A DNA stretch of 64,000 bases from Drosophila miranda. Taxonomy: Eukaryota; Arthropoda; Insecta; Diptera; Drosophilidae. Where the stretch lies: NCBI RefSeq assembly GCF_003369915.1, contig NC_046675.1:15996001-16060000 (forward strand). Reading direction: 5' to 3'. Positions 26,377 through 34,313 of this stretch are shown here, piece by piece (the first letter of the stretch is position 1; every line of letters starts with the position of its first letter). Made by a program: the position numbers and the translations under genes. The notes under the pieces are model-generated. The model was not told the origin of the DNA and did not search any database. It saw only the letters and a program-made list of their open reading frames with translations.

Positions 26377-28393
26377 GATGTGTATATATATTTGTAAACA
26401 GGGTTGAGAAAACAAATGAAATGACAAACGAGTGCATAATAATGATGACTTTTTGGCACTTTTAATGAGTCATCTTCTTGTTTAAAGCCAGGTGCGGTCG
26501 GCTTACCTGTGGGGGAGCTCCGGCCTCGACAAGTGGCTCGAACAATAGAGTCTCCTGCTCGAATGTCTCCTTGGTGTCCTCGACGAGATGCTTCTCCTCG
26601 GTGGAGGAGAGCGGCGACGGCGTAATGTCCACAATATCGGCTTGCTGCGGCTCCAGCTCCAGCTTGGCCACGGGTGCATTTTCCTGGGGGCTGAACGGGG
26701 GGGCACTGGCGTCCAGTTTGGACACGGGCGCAATTTCCTCGGGGCTGAACGGGGGGGCACTGGCGTCCGGTTTGGACACGGGCGCAATTTCCTCGGGGCT
26801 GAACAGTGGGGCACTGGTGTCCAGCAGCAGGCTCTGGTCGTTGACGTTCTCGGCGAAGGGATCGGAAGAGTCGCCGGGCAGCTGGTCAAGATCCTCCTCT
26901 GGGCGCTGCTGCTCCTGCTGCTGCTGATGGGCCTCGCTGGAAGTGTGCTCCAGATAGAACGAGGCCTGCATTGGGTCCTCGGGGGCAGAGCCAAACAATT
27001 GCTGCTGATGCTGGATCTGCTGAATCTGAATCTGGTCTTGGTCGTCGTTGGCCTGGTACTGCAGCTCCTCCGTGGAGGGGGACTGCGAGACATGTTCCTT
27101 TTCCTCCACATTGAGCAGCTCCTTCTCGGCAGCTCCGAAATCCTCGCTCGACTGAGTCGGCAGCGGCTGCACCGAGTTGAGTATGTCCTCGATGGAGGTA
27201 TTGAGCTCGCCGTAGAACGACTGCTTCATGATGTCGTTGCTGGCGGTGATCTGGTCCACGGTCAGATCCAAGTCAACGCTGGTTTCTGGGCCGTGGTCCA
27301 GGACATCCTCGAGGACCGGGGCAGCGCCCAGGACAAAGCCAGCGCCTGCTCCATTCAAGAGCTGTTGCTCCAGGTTGCCATCGGTAAAGACATCGTTTTC
27401 CTGCTCCAGTTCATGGGGTCGCTTGGCCGCCTCAATGTCAAACTCCCGCTCGTCGGGCACGGCAATGGCGTCCATGTTGTCCCTGGCCGAGCCCTTGCGG
27501 GGACTCTCCGCCACCATATCGTCGAGAGGACCACCAATTAGCTGGCGCGGATTCAGGCCCAGGACAGGCTCACCCTCCATGGGCAATGGGGATGACGGCT
27601 GGGAGCCAAAATTGGGCACAAATGCGACGGCATTGGGATTGAGTTGCGAGTGAGATTCTTCGGGGTCGACAACGGGATCGTTGTTCTCCTTGTTGTCAAA
27701 GGCTTCGAGCAGGTCCTGTGCCTGTTCCTGTTCCTCCTGCTGGCCACCCACCACCTCCTGATCCAGCGGCGTGGGATTGTTCTCGCTCAGGCTGCTGGTG
27801 CCATATGTGGTGGCCACCGAGCTGGCCTCATCCTCGTCCTCCTGCTGATGGAGCAGCTCCTGCTGCTGCTGCAGCAGATCTCGCTGTGGCTCCAGCAGCA
27901 GCTGCTGCTGATCGTGCCGCTCCAGGCCGGCCACCTCGCCGGTCGACGTTGTGGTGTTGGAGTTTGTCGAGAAGTCACCATCGTTCTTGATCACTTCAAC
28001 GTCTTCGTCCTCGTAGACCAGGCTAAAGCCAGCGGCTGCACCGCCGCCATTGCCCAGCCCATTGCCGATCAGCAGCTCTGCCTCGTGGTGGCCAAACCCA
28101 TTGCCGGTGCCGTTGCCGTTGCCATTTCCTGCCACGTTAGCGCCGAAGTCCTCCTCGCCGAAGCCGCCAAGATGCTGCTGTTGCTGCTGCTTTTCGCTCT
28201 GCTGCACTTCATGTCTGTACTTCCATTCCTCGTCGTCTTCGTGCTCGCCCGACTTGACGGAGGCGGCGCCGATGTTGGGCACCAGCTCGCCGGCAGCATC
28301 GACAGCATTGCCGGCACCGCCAGCGATTTGCTGAATATTCTCCGCGAAGCGGTTCATGTAATTATCGAACTGAGCGTTGTCCTCGTGCTCCAT
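9025..28393 (-). CDS. Map205: 205 kDa microtubule-associated protein
   Basis: Map205 binds microtubules and tethers Polo kinase there in interphase (known for the fly protein). Two coding exons: 28393-26507 (629 codons, ends CACAG|GTAAGC) and 11019-9025 (664 codons plus stop, entered after TTCCGCAG), phase 0, total 1293 residues against about 1,160-1,190 in D. melanogaster. The first residues (MEHEDNAQFDNYMNRFAENI) match my memory of Map205. Exon 1 is acidic, Gln/Glu-rich, with an 18-residue unit in three copies near residues 524-575. Exon 2 starts acidic, Ala/Pro-rich, then becomes a long basic Ala/Thr/Ser/Pro/Lys tract (about residues 850-1240), typical of a microtubule-binding projection, and ends EVSLLDF. 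Few hydrophobic cores, so mostly disordered. It converges on mod; its promoter lies in an inverted repeat at 28967-29065. Confidence 0.85.
11161..11194 (+). repeat. (CATCGC)n hexamer microsatellite
   Basis: About five perfect tandem copies of CATCGC, preceded by a short CAT run, just inside the acceptor end of the Map205 intron. Confidence 0.9.
14653..14677 (+). repeat. (GA)n microsatellite in Map205 intron
   Basis: An uninterrupted GA tract of about 12 repeats; such tracts are potential GAGA-factor sites. Confidence 0.9.
15332..15358 (+). repeat. (TGC)n microsatellite in Map205 intron
   Basis: Nine tandem TGC triplets; not part of a supported coding exon. Confidence 0.9.
19002..19625. mobile_element. 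Degenerate pogo-type MITE
   Basis: The left end reads CAGTCGAACTTCTCTATAAC and the complement of the right end reads GAGTCGAACATCCATATAGC. About 17 of the first 23 positions agree, including eight in a row. CAGTnGAACCTC-like termini with AT-rich interiors are typical of pogo/Tigger elements of the Tc1/mariner superfamily. The element is about 624 bp, has no transposase ORF and contains a second internal CAGTAGAAC start at 19028. Target-site TA duplication is not clear. Confidence 0.55.
20039..20060 (+). repeat. (CT)n microsatellite in Map205 intron
   Basis: A pure CT tract of about 11 repeats. Confidence 0.85.
20246..20288 (+). repeat. GGGGCA-type hexamer minisatellite
   Basis: Tandem GGGGCA/GGTGCA hexamers, about seven copies, in the Map205 intron. 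Confidence 0.8.
23560..23915 (-). mobile_element. Fragment of a non-LTR retrotransposon (3' end of pol)
   Basis: On the minus strand (about 23840-23790) one frame reads ETREHLICNCPK, the conserved C-terminal Cys/His knuckle region of jockey/I/LOA-type LINE polymerases. After frameshifts it continues to a tail resembling the usual ELLAFAKNT ending. The rest of the reverse transcriptase is absent, and frameshifts show it is dead. The clade cannot be fixed from this piece. Confidence 0.6.
24815..24843 (+). repeat. (CAA)n microsatellite in Map205 intron
   Basis: About nine CAA/ACA triplets in tandem; non-coding. Confidence 0.85.
25089..25112 (+). repeat. (GT)n microsatellite in Map205 intron
   Basis: A pure GT tract of about 11 repeats. 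Confidence 0.9.
25902..25935 (+). repeat. (GA)n microsatellite in Map205 intron
   Basis: A pure GA tract of about 17 repeats, the longest in the window. Confidence 0.95.
26342..26372 (+). repeat. (CA)n microsatellite in Map205 intron
   Basis: A pure CA tract of about 15 repeats close to the donor of the large Map205 intron. Confidence 0.95.
26675..26830 (-). repeat. Map205: 54 bp coding repeat in Map205 (three copies)
   Basis: The DNA repeats with a period of exactly 54 bp (GCACTGG at 26703, 26757 and 26811). It encodes units of the form SAPPFSPEEIAPVSK(P/L)DA. Two copies are nearly identical at DNA level and the third has drifted (FSPQENAPVAK), pointing to recent tandem amplification. Each unit carries an SP dipeptide, a possible proline-directed kinase site. 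Confidence 0.9.
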
Positions 28394-28966
28394 TTTGCTG
28401 TATCTCTCTATCTCTCTCTGGGGGATATCGGTGCTCCTTTAGCAATAAACAATTTCTTTTGGCTCTTGGGCTTGCCAAAAAAAATTATAATAATGATTCA
28501 GCTTACTCGTGATTCACACGCCACTGCGTTTTATTTCTCTTCTCGCTTCTTTTTCTGGCGTTTCTTTCTTGCTTCTTGCAAATTCTCCTTGTGCCCTCTC
28601 ACATACACGCCGCACCACACAAACACACACACAGAGAGAGCGGCGAACGGGAGGGAGAAGCAAACAGAACAGCACAGCCGCCGAGTCACGAACAAATTTT
28701 TCGCTTGTCGTTTTCGCTGCTTCTTCACTCGGTCCTTCTTCCCTTTTTTCGCACTTTTGAGAAAATGTGAAAACGGAATAATAACGCACACGCTAGCACA
28801 TTCAACTTTTAACAAACACCTGAACGTTTTGGTTTCGCCTTCTGTGCTTCTGTTTAACTCTCAAATAAGATTTTATTGGGCTCCTCAGTTACTTTTGAAT
28901 TGTTCGCCTTCAAGCCGACCGACGCGCGCTGCAACCGCTCAGTTGAAATTAAAGTTTTGATATGAA

Positions 28967-29065
28967 CAGTGTGGCTGCGGATATTCCGATGAAATATACC
29001 GTCTTGTCCCTTAGAAATATACCGAACACGTCACAAATTTCAAAATATACCGTAAATATACTGAC
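28967..29065 (-). promoter_or_regulatory. Map205: Map205 promoter: four Ohler motif 6 copies and a motif-1-like site
   Basis: On the minus strand lie GTCAGTATATTT (29065-29054, perfect), TACGGTATATTT (29054-29043), TTCGGTATATTT (29026-29015, perfect) and GACGGTATATTT (29003-28992). They are followed by CAGCCACACTG (28977-28967), 9 of 11 positions of motif 1 (YGGTCACACTR). The start site should be near 28950, leaving a 5' UTR of about 550 bp to the ATG at 28393. The whole segment is the left arm of the inverted repeat. Confidence 0.65.
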
Positions 29066-29320
29066 GAATTATTTGTGTTAAATCTGGAACATATTCTATT
29101 CCTCGTTTTGGATATTCGGTTGAATATTACTAGCTAGCACAAACCCTCAGGTCTGACTTCATAATTTTAACCGATTATTAAGTCAATTTCCTACAATAAT
29201 GGTCAGATTAATGTATTCTTTATTTCATTGCTTATAAAATAAGGTTTAAGTCAAAACGGTCAACAACAATTTCCACAAAATTAATTTCTTTACATGGTAA
29301 CTACACGTTAACTCATTTGT
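28967..29320 (+). repeat. Left arm of a 1.5 kb imperfect inverted repeat
   Basis: Blocks here reappear inverted at 30165-30472. The 29099-29139 block (ATTCCTCG...GATATTCGGTT...ATATTACTAG) pairs with 30380-30336. TATAAAATAAGGTTTAA at 29233 pairs with the complement of 30240, and TTTACATGGTAACTACAC near 29290 with the complement of 30190. The outermost CAGTGTG at 28967 pairs with CACACTG ending at 30472. Blocks occur in the same order at similar spacing. Confidence 0.8.
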
Positions 29321-30164
29321 GTGTGGCACATGGTCGCAAGAAAAATAACGAAATATACCGATAAGCGAAACGAACTTAGCCCACCTCTAATTAAGGCGGT
29401 GAACAACTTGAGTTAAGCCGCGAAAAAGAATACTGTTTGTAAATTGTTCTTGTAGATCCAACCTATCCTATCCCTTCTATTCTCGTTTACCAGAAAATCT
29501 TTTACCTGAGCATCGCTACATTCTTGAAGTTTCATAACATACCATACCAAACATATATGGGAAATGGAACAACAAGGTATGGACAACAGGAGAAAACGGC
29601 AAAAGGATATTACAAGGCTTGTACGACAATATGCTCTGAGGACTAGGACATTTTTTAACCCTCACAGCATATGATTTCGCAAAGGGGGCGAAAGATGATA
29701 AGATGATAGTTTTATATGAATTTGGAAGGATTGATTCGGATAATCATATCTAATGAATTAAACAAAACCATTTTTGTTCAATATACAGCGAAAATTAAAT
29801 GCAAATTTTTGTTCTACTAATATGGATGCAGAAGGGGCAGCTGCCCCCCTGCCACACCCAGGGTACGCTATTGCCTCATACTTTGTTTTAATGATGTGAT
29901 GAAATCTTTGCCATCGAGTCTCCAATGACTGCAATGACCGATTTTAAGAAATTTTTGTATTTTCAGTAGGTATGCAAAGAGAAATTTGTACTAAGCTGTT
30001 ACAGACATTGAAAAAATGTATCGGGATGGAGATATATGCAGGAATATAATTAAATGCATGAATATGTGAAAAATATGTCAGCTCTGAAAACAGGATTTTA
30101 ATATTAATGTATGGACTATAGGGTATACAAATGACCGTACTCCATAAGTACATATGTTGTTGAC

Positions 30165-30472
30165 ATGTAGCAAATGTGTAGTTACCATGTAAAAACTGGC
30201 ACATTTTTGTTGACCTTTTTTGTTTAAACCTTATTTTATAAACATACAATAAAGATGAGTTCTTAAAATAAACCATTCTTATGTAAAATTGATTCGATTG
30301 TCAGATAAAAATATATGATCAGGGTTGAGGATCCAAGCTGACTAGTAATATCCAACCGAATCTCAAAATCGAGGAATATGATGGGACACACCGACAAATA
30401 TTTTGTCGATGTATTTTAAAAATGAGACGGGACTGGACGGTGTATTTTGTAGATAAATCTACGGTCACACTG
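30165..30472 (-). repeat. Right arm of the 1.5 kb imperfect inverted repeat
   Basis: This is the inverted counterpart of 28967-29320, separated from it by about 850 bp of AT-rich sequence without a recognisable ORF. The arms have diverged unevenly; the best blocks are 17-18 bp perfect matches, with indels between. Confidence 0.8.
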
Positions 30473-30480
30473 TCACAACA
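30405..30480 (+). promoter_or_regulatory. Promoter of the TXNDC9-like gene: motif 6-like sites plus perfect motif 1
   Basis: CGGTCACACTG at 30462-30472 matches Ohler motif 1 (M1BP site) at all 11 positions. GACGGTGTATTT (30436-30447) and GTCGATGTATTT (30405-30416) are degenerate motif 6 copies. The start site is expected near 30490, leaving a 5' UTR of about 320 bp. The sequence is the mirror copy of the Map205 promoter. Confidence 0.6.
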
Positions 30481-30807
30481 CTACGCTAAAATAAACTTTA
30501 AACCATTAAAATCAATGAAATAGTCGAACTATCAATGTACGTACCATCTAAAAAGTTCATTTGTTGTTGCATTTGACGCAGCCCATTGCAAACTTCCACT
30601 AATATGGCCTACTTAACCGAATTTTCCACTAATCATGACGCATCTGCGGCTCCTATGGCTACGCCTTTCATTTGTGCCGGACACATACACAACCTCAACC
30701 TCGACCTCACCTCAACATGCCGCACCACACGCAGAGACCGAGCTAAACCAGAGGAAAATCTTCAGCGCAGGTTTGTTTGCTATCTGGACAGATAGAATAC
30801 ACCAGCC

Positions 30808-31530
30808 ATGGCACACCTATTGGAAAATCAATTGTTCAATGCGGCCAAGACGATCGAGCAGCAGCTGGACCAGCAGCTCGACCGCCTGGATAACCTGGAC
30901 TCTGACGACCTGAAGGTGTTGCGCGAGCAGCGCCTACGCGAACTGAAAGAGCTGAACAACAAGAAGCAAGAGTGGCTCAGAAATGTGAGTAATGCCCCCG
31001 TCGCTTTCGCACGGCTTCCGCCAAGAGCTGACCGATTTCTCGCCTCTTTCCCCCAGGGCCACGGCACCTACACGGAGCTGGCTGACGAGAAAGAGTTCTT
31101 CGAGGTGTCGAAAAAGTCACCCAACATCGTGTGCCACTTCTACAGAGACAGCGCCGAGCGGTGCCGCATCGTGGACATGCACCTGAAGACCCTGGCCGCT
31201 AAGCATGTGGAGGCCAAATTCTGCAAGGTGAACGCCGAGAAGTCCCCATTCCTGACGCAGCGTCTGCGTATCAAGGTGATACCCACGATTGCACTGGTGA
31301 AGGACAGCAAGACGAAGGACTTCATTGTAGGCTTCACCGACCTGGGCAATTGCGACGATTTCGCCACGGAGATGCTCGAGTGGCGCATCGCCCACTCGGG
31401 GGTGATTGAGTACAAGGGCGATCTCATGCAGCCGCCAGATGTGAAGCGCAAGCCGTACATGAACCGGGCGCAAAAGACAATACGTGGCGGCTATGATTCC
31501 GATGACTCTGACATCGAACTGGATGACTAA
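30808..31530 (+). CDS. TXNDC9-like thioredoxin-fold protein (phosducin-like family)
   Basis: TXNDC9 (APACD) is a cytosolic phosducin-like co-factor of the CCT/TRiC chaperonin in actin and tubulin folding (family knowledge). Exons 30808-30984 and 31057-31530 give 216 residues, close to human TXNDC9 (226). The 72-nt intron joins EWLRN to GHGTYTEL, matching the human EWLSKGHGEY junction. Residues 1-58 form a charged coiled-coil helix. The thioredoxin fold follows, with [12 protein letters not shown] (one Cys, no CXXC, hence not a redox enzyme), [21 protein letters not shown] and [12 protein letters not shown]. The tail [18 protein letters not shown] is the family's signature acidic end. The ATG at 30808 follows a CC context. 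The gene is divergent from Map205. Confidence 0.92.
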   Translation: MAHLLENQLFNAAKTIEQQLDQQLDRLDNLDSDDLKVLREQRLRELKELNNKKQEWLRNVSNAPVAFARLPPRADRFLASFPQGHGTYTELADEKEFFEVSKKSPNIVCHFYRDSAERCRIVDMHLKTLAAKHVEAKFCKVNAEKSPFLTQRLRIKVIPTIALVKDSKTKDFIVGFTDLGNCDDFATEMLEWRIAHSGVIEYKGDLMQPPDVKRKPYMNRAQKTIRGGYDSDDSDIELDD

Positions 31531-32504
31531 CAACAGCCACCCATTCCGTAACCTTAAGCCCAAAAGTCCCAGCCACACACAAAACACACAACAAAACCCA
31601 CACTCAAAGCTTGGCCTGAAACAAATCGAAAAAAACAAACAAACACACACACAAATCAAAAGCTAGCACATGGATCTAAACCAATTAGGCATACTTTTTA
31701 GAGTTATTTATTTAATATTACGTTTTCGAGCGTATTCCTGCTGCTGCGACCCTCCTCTCCCCCCTATCCACTCCGCACATTCAGTTCGTATAGCATTAGT
31801 ATTCGGTTGCCTTTTACCCCCGTTTAAACACTCTAGCGAGCTTAAAAGTACCCTAATCTTAATTATATCTCATATGAAACGATGTTTATAAAGCCTCAAT
31901 TATTATGCACGATTATGTAAACTCTTTAATACTGTTTTTTACAATAATTTCTAATATTTTTACCCACTTGCTTGTTATCCACTTGCTAGTAGTTTGCTCC
32001 CATCTTCGAGTCTGCCTCTGGGGCACAATCCGCACGTACTCAAGCTCGCTCTTAAATGGTGAATGTAAAAGAATGCACACAACAAACAAAAAAGACAAAC
32101 AAAATATCATCTGGCATATATATATTTTCTAACAATTTGACAGAGATGTAATGCATTTCCTAATGTAGTGGTAACTAACACATATGTACAAGTTTTTTAT
32201 ATTTATTTTTGTAATTCTATAAAGCATCAGAAAGAAAACTATTAAATTGCATATTCTCAAAGAAAAACAGTGATTCGATTCGATTATTTGAAAAGTGCGC
32301 GCAACAGCAGGGCTGCATGCGATTAAGTTGGCAGCCAGGTTTGACAAACGGAAGCATCCGTCAAAAGCAAAAGGGACGCCTGTTCGCAAAAATTTACCTG
32401 ACGCCAATTTAGCTTGTTCGCTATAAAACCTCGCAGTCTGCCCGGGACTATAAATCTCTTTTCCAAAACGTATCCATCAGAGACAGACAACAAGCTCTTC
32501 AATA
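31531..32504 (+). other. Intergenic: 3' UTR of the TXNDC9-like gene and start of the next gene
   Basis: AT-rich, no ORF of merit. No canonical AATAAA was found close after 31530, so the transcript end is undefined. The 5' UTR of the Tc1-derived gene probably lies within about 32420-32504. Confidence 0.5.
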
Positions 32505-33248
32505 ATGGTTCTCGTACCTGCGGCGCGCGGCATAGTGCAGGTTCTGATGCGCACCAACACCTTCGAGGAAATAGCCCAGATTATGGATTGCGATGTGGAG
32601 AGTGTGGTCAGCTGCATCAAGGAGTGCCAGCTCGTCGAGGGAAACACCGCCACATTTAAACTCCCGACGAAGCCCGCGGCAGTGATCAAGACAGTGCGCC
32701 TCCCACACGAAATAGCGGATAATGTGGTTGTGCAGGTTCAAGATCATCCGATCGATGTGCAGCAGAAGCAGGTGCCCCAGCACGACATCGAGAGGAACTG
32801 TCGCACACTGCAGAGTGGCGTGGTCGATATCAAGGCAAAGCATATCCAAGTGGGGAACGTGGGGCTGAGTATGGACGTCAAGAAACGCCGCATGGCCTGG
32901 GCCACTGCACACCAGGACTGGACAGTGCGCGACTGGCGCAATGTCTTCAACATAGACGATCTCAAGTTGGTAGATGGCACGCCGCCGAAGGAGATATTCG
33001 TGGATACCCTGGTGGGTCCAGAGGGGACCAATCGCAGTGACCTGAGTCTCCTCGAACTGCTGATGGCTATCATCCAGCCCAAGATCCAGACGCAGGCTCC
33101 GAAAAATGCCCAAGAGCTCCGGGCCGTGCTCTACGACGCATGGCACAGCGACCAGGAAATGGTGGACAAGATCGAACAACTGTACGAGTCGATGCCGGTG
33201 CGTGTGCAGTTAGTTTTGCTCACCGGCGGTGGCGAAACCAACTTCTGA
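32505..33248 (+). CDS. Domesticated Tc1-type transposase-derived protein, catalytic core collapsed
   Basis: A single intact exon of 247 residues. Residues 1-42 resemble the N-terminal helix-turn-helix of Tc1 transposases (RGIVQVLMRTNTFEEIAQIM), and about 60-112 could be the second HTH. Residues 127-156 (KRRMAWATAHQDWTVRDWRN, then VFNIDDLKL) match the Tc1 stretch ending in the first catalytic Asp (here D151). Residues 177-247 match the Tc1 C-terminus: RSDLSLLELL for SPDLNPIENL (E184 aligned with the third acidic residue), PKNAQEL, then LYESMPVRVQLVL and GGGETNF. Only 33 residues separate D151 and E184, where about 125 are normal, so the second Asp and much of the RNase-H core are missing. It cannot transpose, but could still bind DNA. 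Regular codon bias and an intact frame suggest selection. No inverted ends seen. Confidence 0.75.
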   Translation: MVLVPAARGIVQVLMRTNTFEEIAQIMDCDVESVVSCIKECQLVEGNTATFKLPTKPAAVIKTVRLPHEIADNVVVQVQDHPIDVQQKQVPQHDIERNCRTLQSGVVDIKAKHIQVGNVGLSMDVKKRRMAWATAHQDWTVRDWRNVFNIDDLKLVDGTPPKEIFVDTLVGPEGTNRSDLSLLELLMAIIQPKIQTQAPKNAQELRAVLYDAWHSDQEMVDKIEQLYESMPVRVQLVLLTGGGETNF

Positions 33249-33299
33249 CAGATCCCCGGTCCCCTGCAATTAATTCTCTTCCAAAGAGTGACGTAACGT

Positions 33300-33305
33300 A
33301 ATAAA
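33300..33305 (+). terminator. Polyadenylation signal of the Tc1-derived gene
   Basis: AATAAA some 50 bp after the stop codon at 33248, implying a very short 3' UTR. Confidence 0.6.
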
Positions 33306-33329
33306 AAATCTGTTAAAATTAAATTCAAA

Positions 33330-34313
33330 ATGTTGTGCCAGTGCAGCCCTGGCTGAGCTGTGTTGCGACTCTGCCCGAGCAGGGTTGCAGACTACGAGTG
33401 CATCAGCTGCTTGTAAGTCGTCCCCGAAAACAGCAAAAAGCTTGTTTAACTTTTGCAACGGGACGCTTTTGCACTTCCAGCGTCTTTGCCGCGTCATAAA
33501 ATAATACCAGCCGTAAGTTCTATGATGGGGGGAGGGGGGTTTGCGTCTACCCATGCCTGGGCGGTGAGGTGATGTGGTGCGGCGGCATGGAATGGAATGG
33601 CTGCGGTGGATGAGCTCATACGAAAACGAAAAGAAACAAGTTTAGCTTTTTGGAATGATGATGGCTGGCTGGACGTTGGGGCAGCTTCATTCGAACGTGA
33701 ATCGCGAACCACGCCGGATGAACGACAACGGCCCAACAATACAGATACGAAAAGCGTGTGACAAAGCCCGCATAAGTGTGTCCATTTCTCTCTCTGTGTG
33801 TGTGTGTGTGTGCGTGCGTAGAATTTTACTAGCAGCAGCAGCAGCAGCGTTTTTCTTTGCCATTGCTACTAATTGGTGGGTTTTAATGTTACGTGGCCAT
33901 AACGCGGCATTAATCTGGATTAATTAACAATCGGCCTGCACTGAAATCAGCTGAGCTGGAGAAAACGTAGGCATCTCTCTCTCACACACTTTTAGCTTTT
34001 CGTTTGTTTTTAGGCAATGCTGCTTGTAAGCAATCGATAGAAGAAGAATCTAAATTCAAAACAAAACAGAACAAATTCAAAGTGCAAAAAAGAAGGGAAA
34101 CTCTCTCTCGCGGCAACAACAAAAATCAATAATTGGCCCCGTGCCCGTGTGTTTGTGTGTCACTGTGTGTCAAGTTGTGTGTGTGTCCCTCTCTGTGAGT
34201 TGAGTGTGTATTGTGGCTGCCTGGACAACTGGAGCAATGCCTTATTGATCAGCCCCCTGGAACAGAACATTCAAGTGCAACCGAAAGAAATTGTATCCCA
34301 ATCGAGAGTAACC
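33330..34313 (+). promoter_or_regulatory. Upstream region / 5' UTR of the ORP8-like gene
   Basis: This kilobase holds candidate core elements: ATCAGCTGA at 33946, close to the E-box-type Ohler motif 5 (AWCAGCTGWT), and ATCGATA near 34033, DRE-like. A (GT)n run lies near 33797. No coding exon is recognised, though the frame is open upstream of the ATG at 34314 for about 55 codons. Confidence 0.35.

Larger units (their letters stand above)
11020..26506 (-). other. Map205: Map205 large intron (15.5 kb), no nested gene recognised
   Basis: A phase-0 intron with a consensus donor and a good acceptor. Its many ORFs are short, overlap on both strands and follow simple repeats; none shows a domain I recognise. 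It contains a pogo-type MITE (19002-19625), a LINE 3' fragment (23560-23915) and many microsatellites. Long unique stretches may hold enhancers, but nothing in the sequence names them. Confidence 0.7.

Noticed and set aside
27644-28960. 438-residue plus-strand ORF antisense to Map205 exon 1
   Set aside because: It mirrors the Gln/Glu-rich Map205 coding sequence and runs without change of character into 5' UTR; no recognisable domain.
33655-33927. 90-residue plus-strand ORF upstream of the ORP8-like gene
   Set aside because: It passes through GT and GCA repeats and lacks domain similarity; more likely promoter or 5' UTR sequence.
34149-34313. N-terminal extension of the ORP8-like frame upstream of 34314
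   Set aside because: The frame is open but begins without an ATG, in GT-rich repeats; the ATG at 34314 has a better context.
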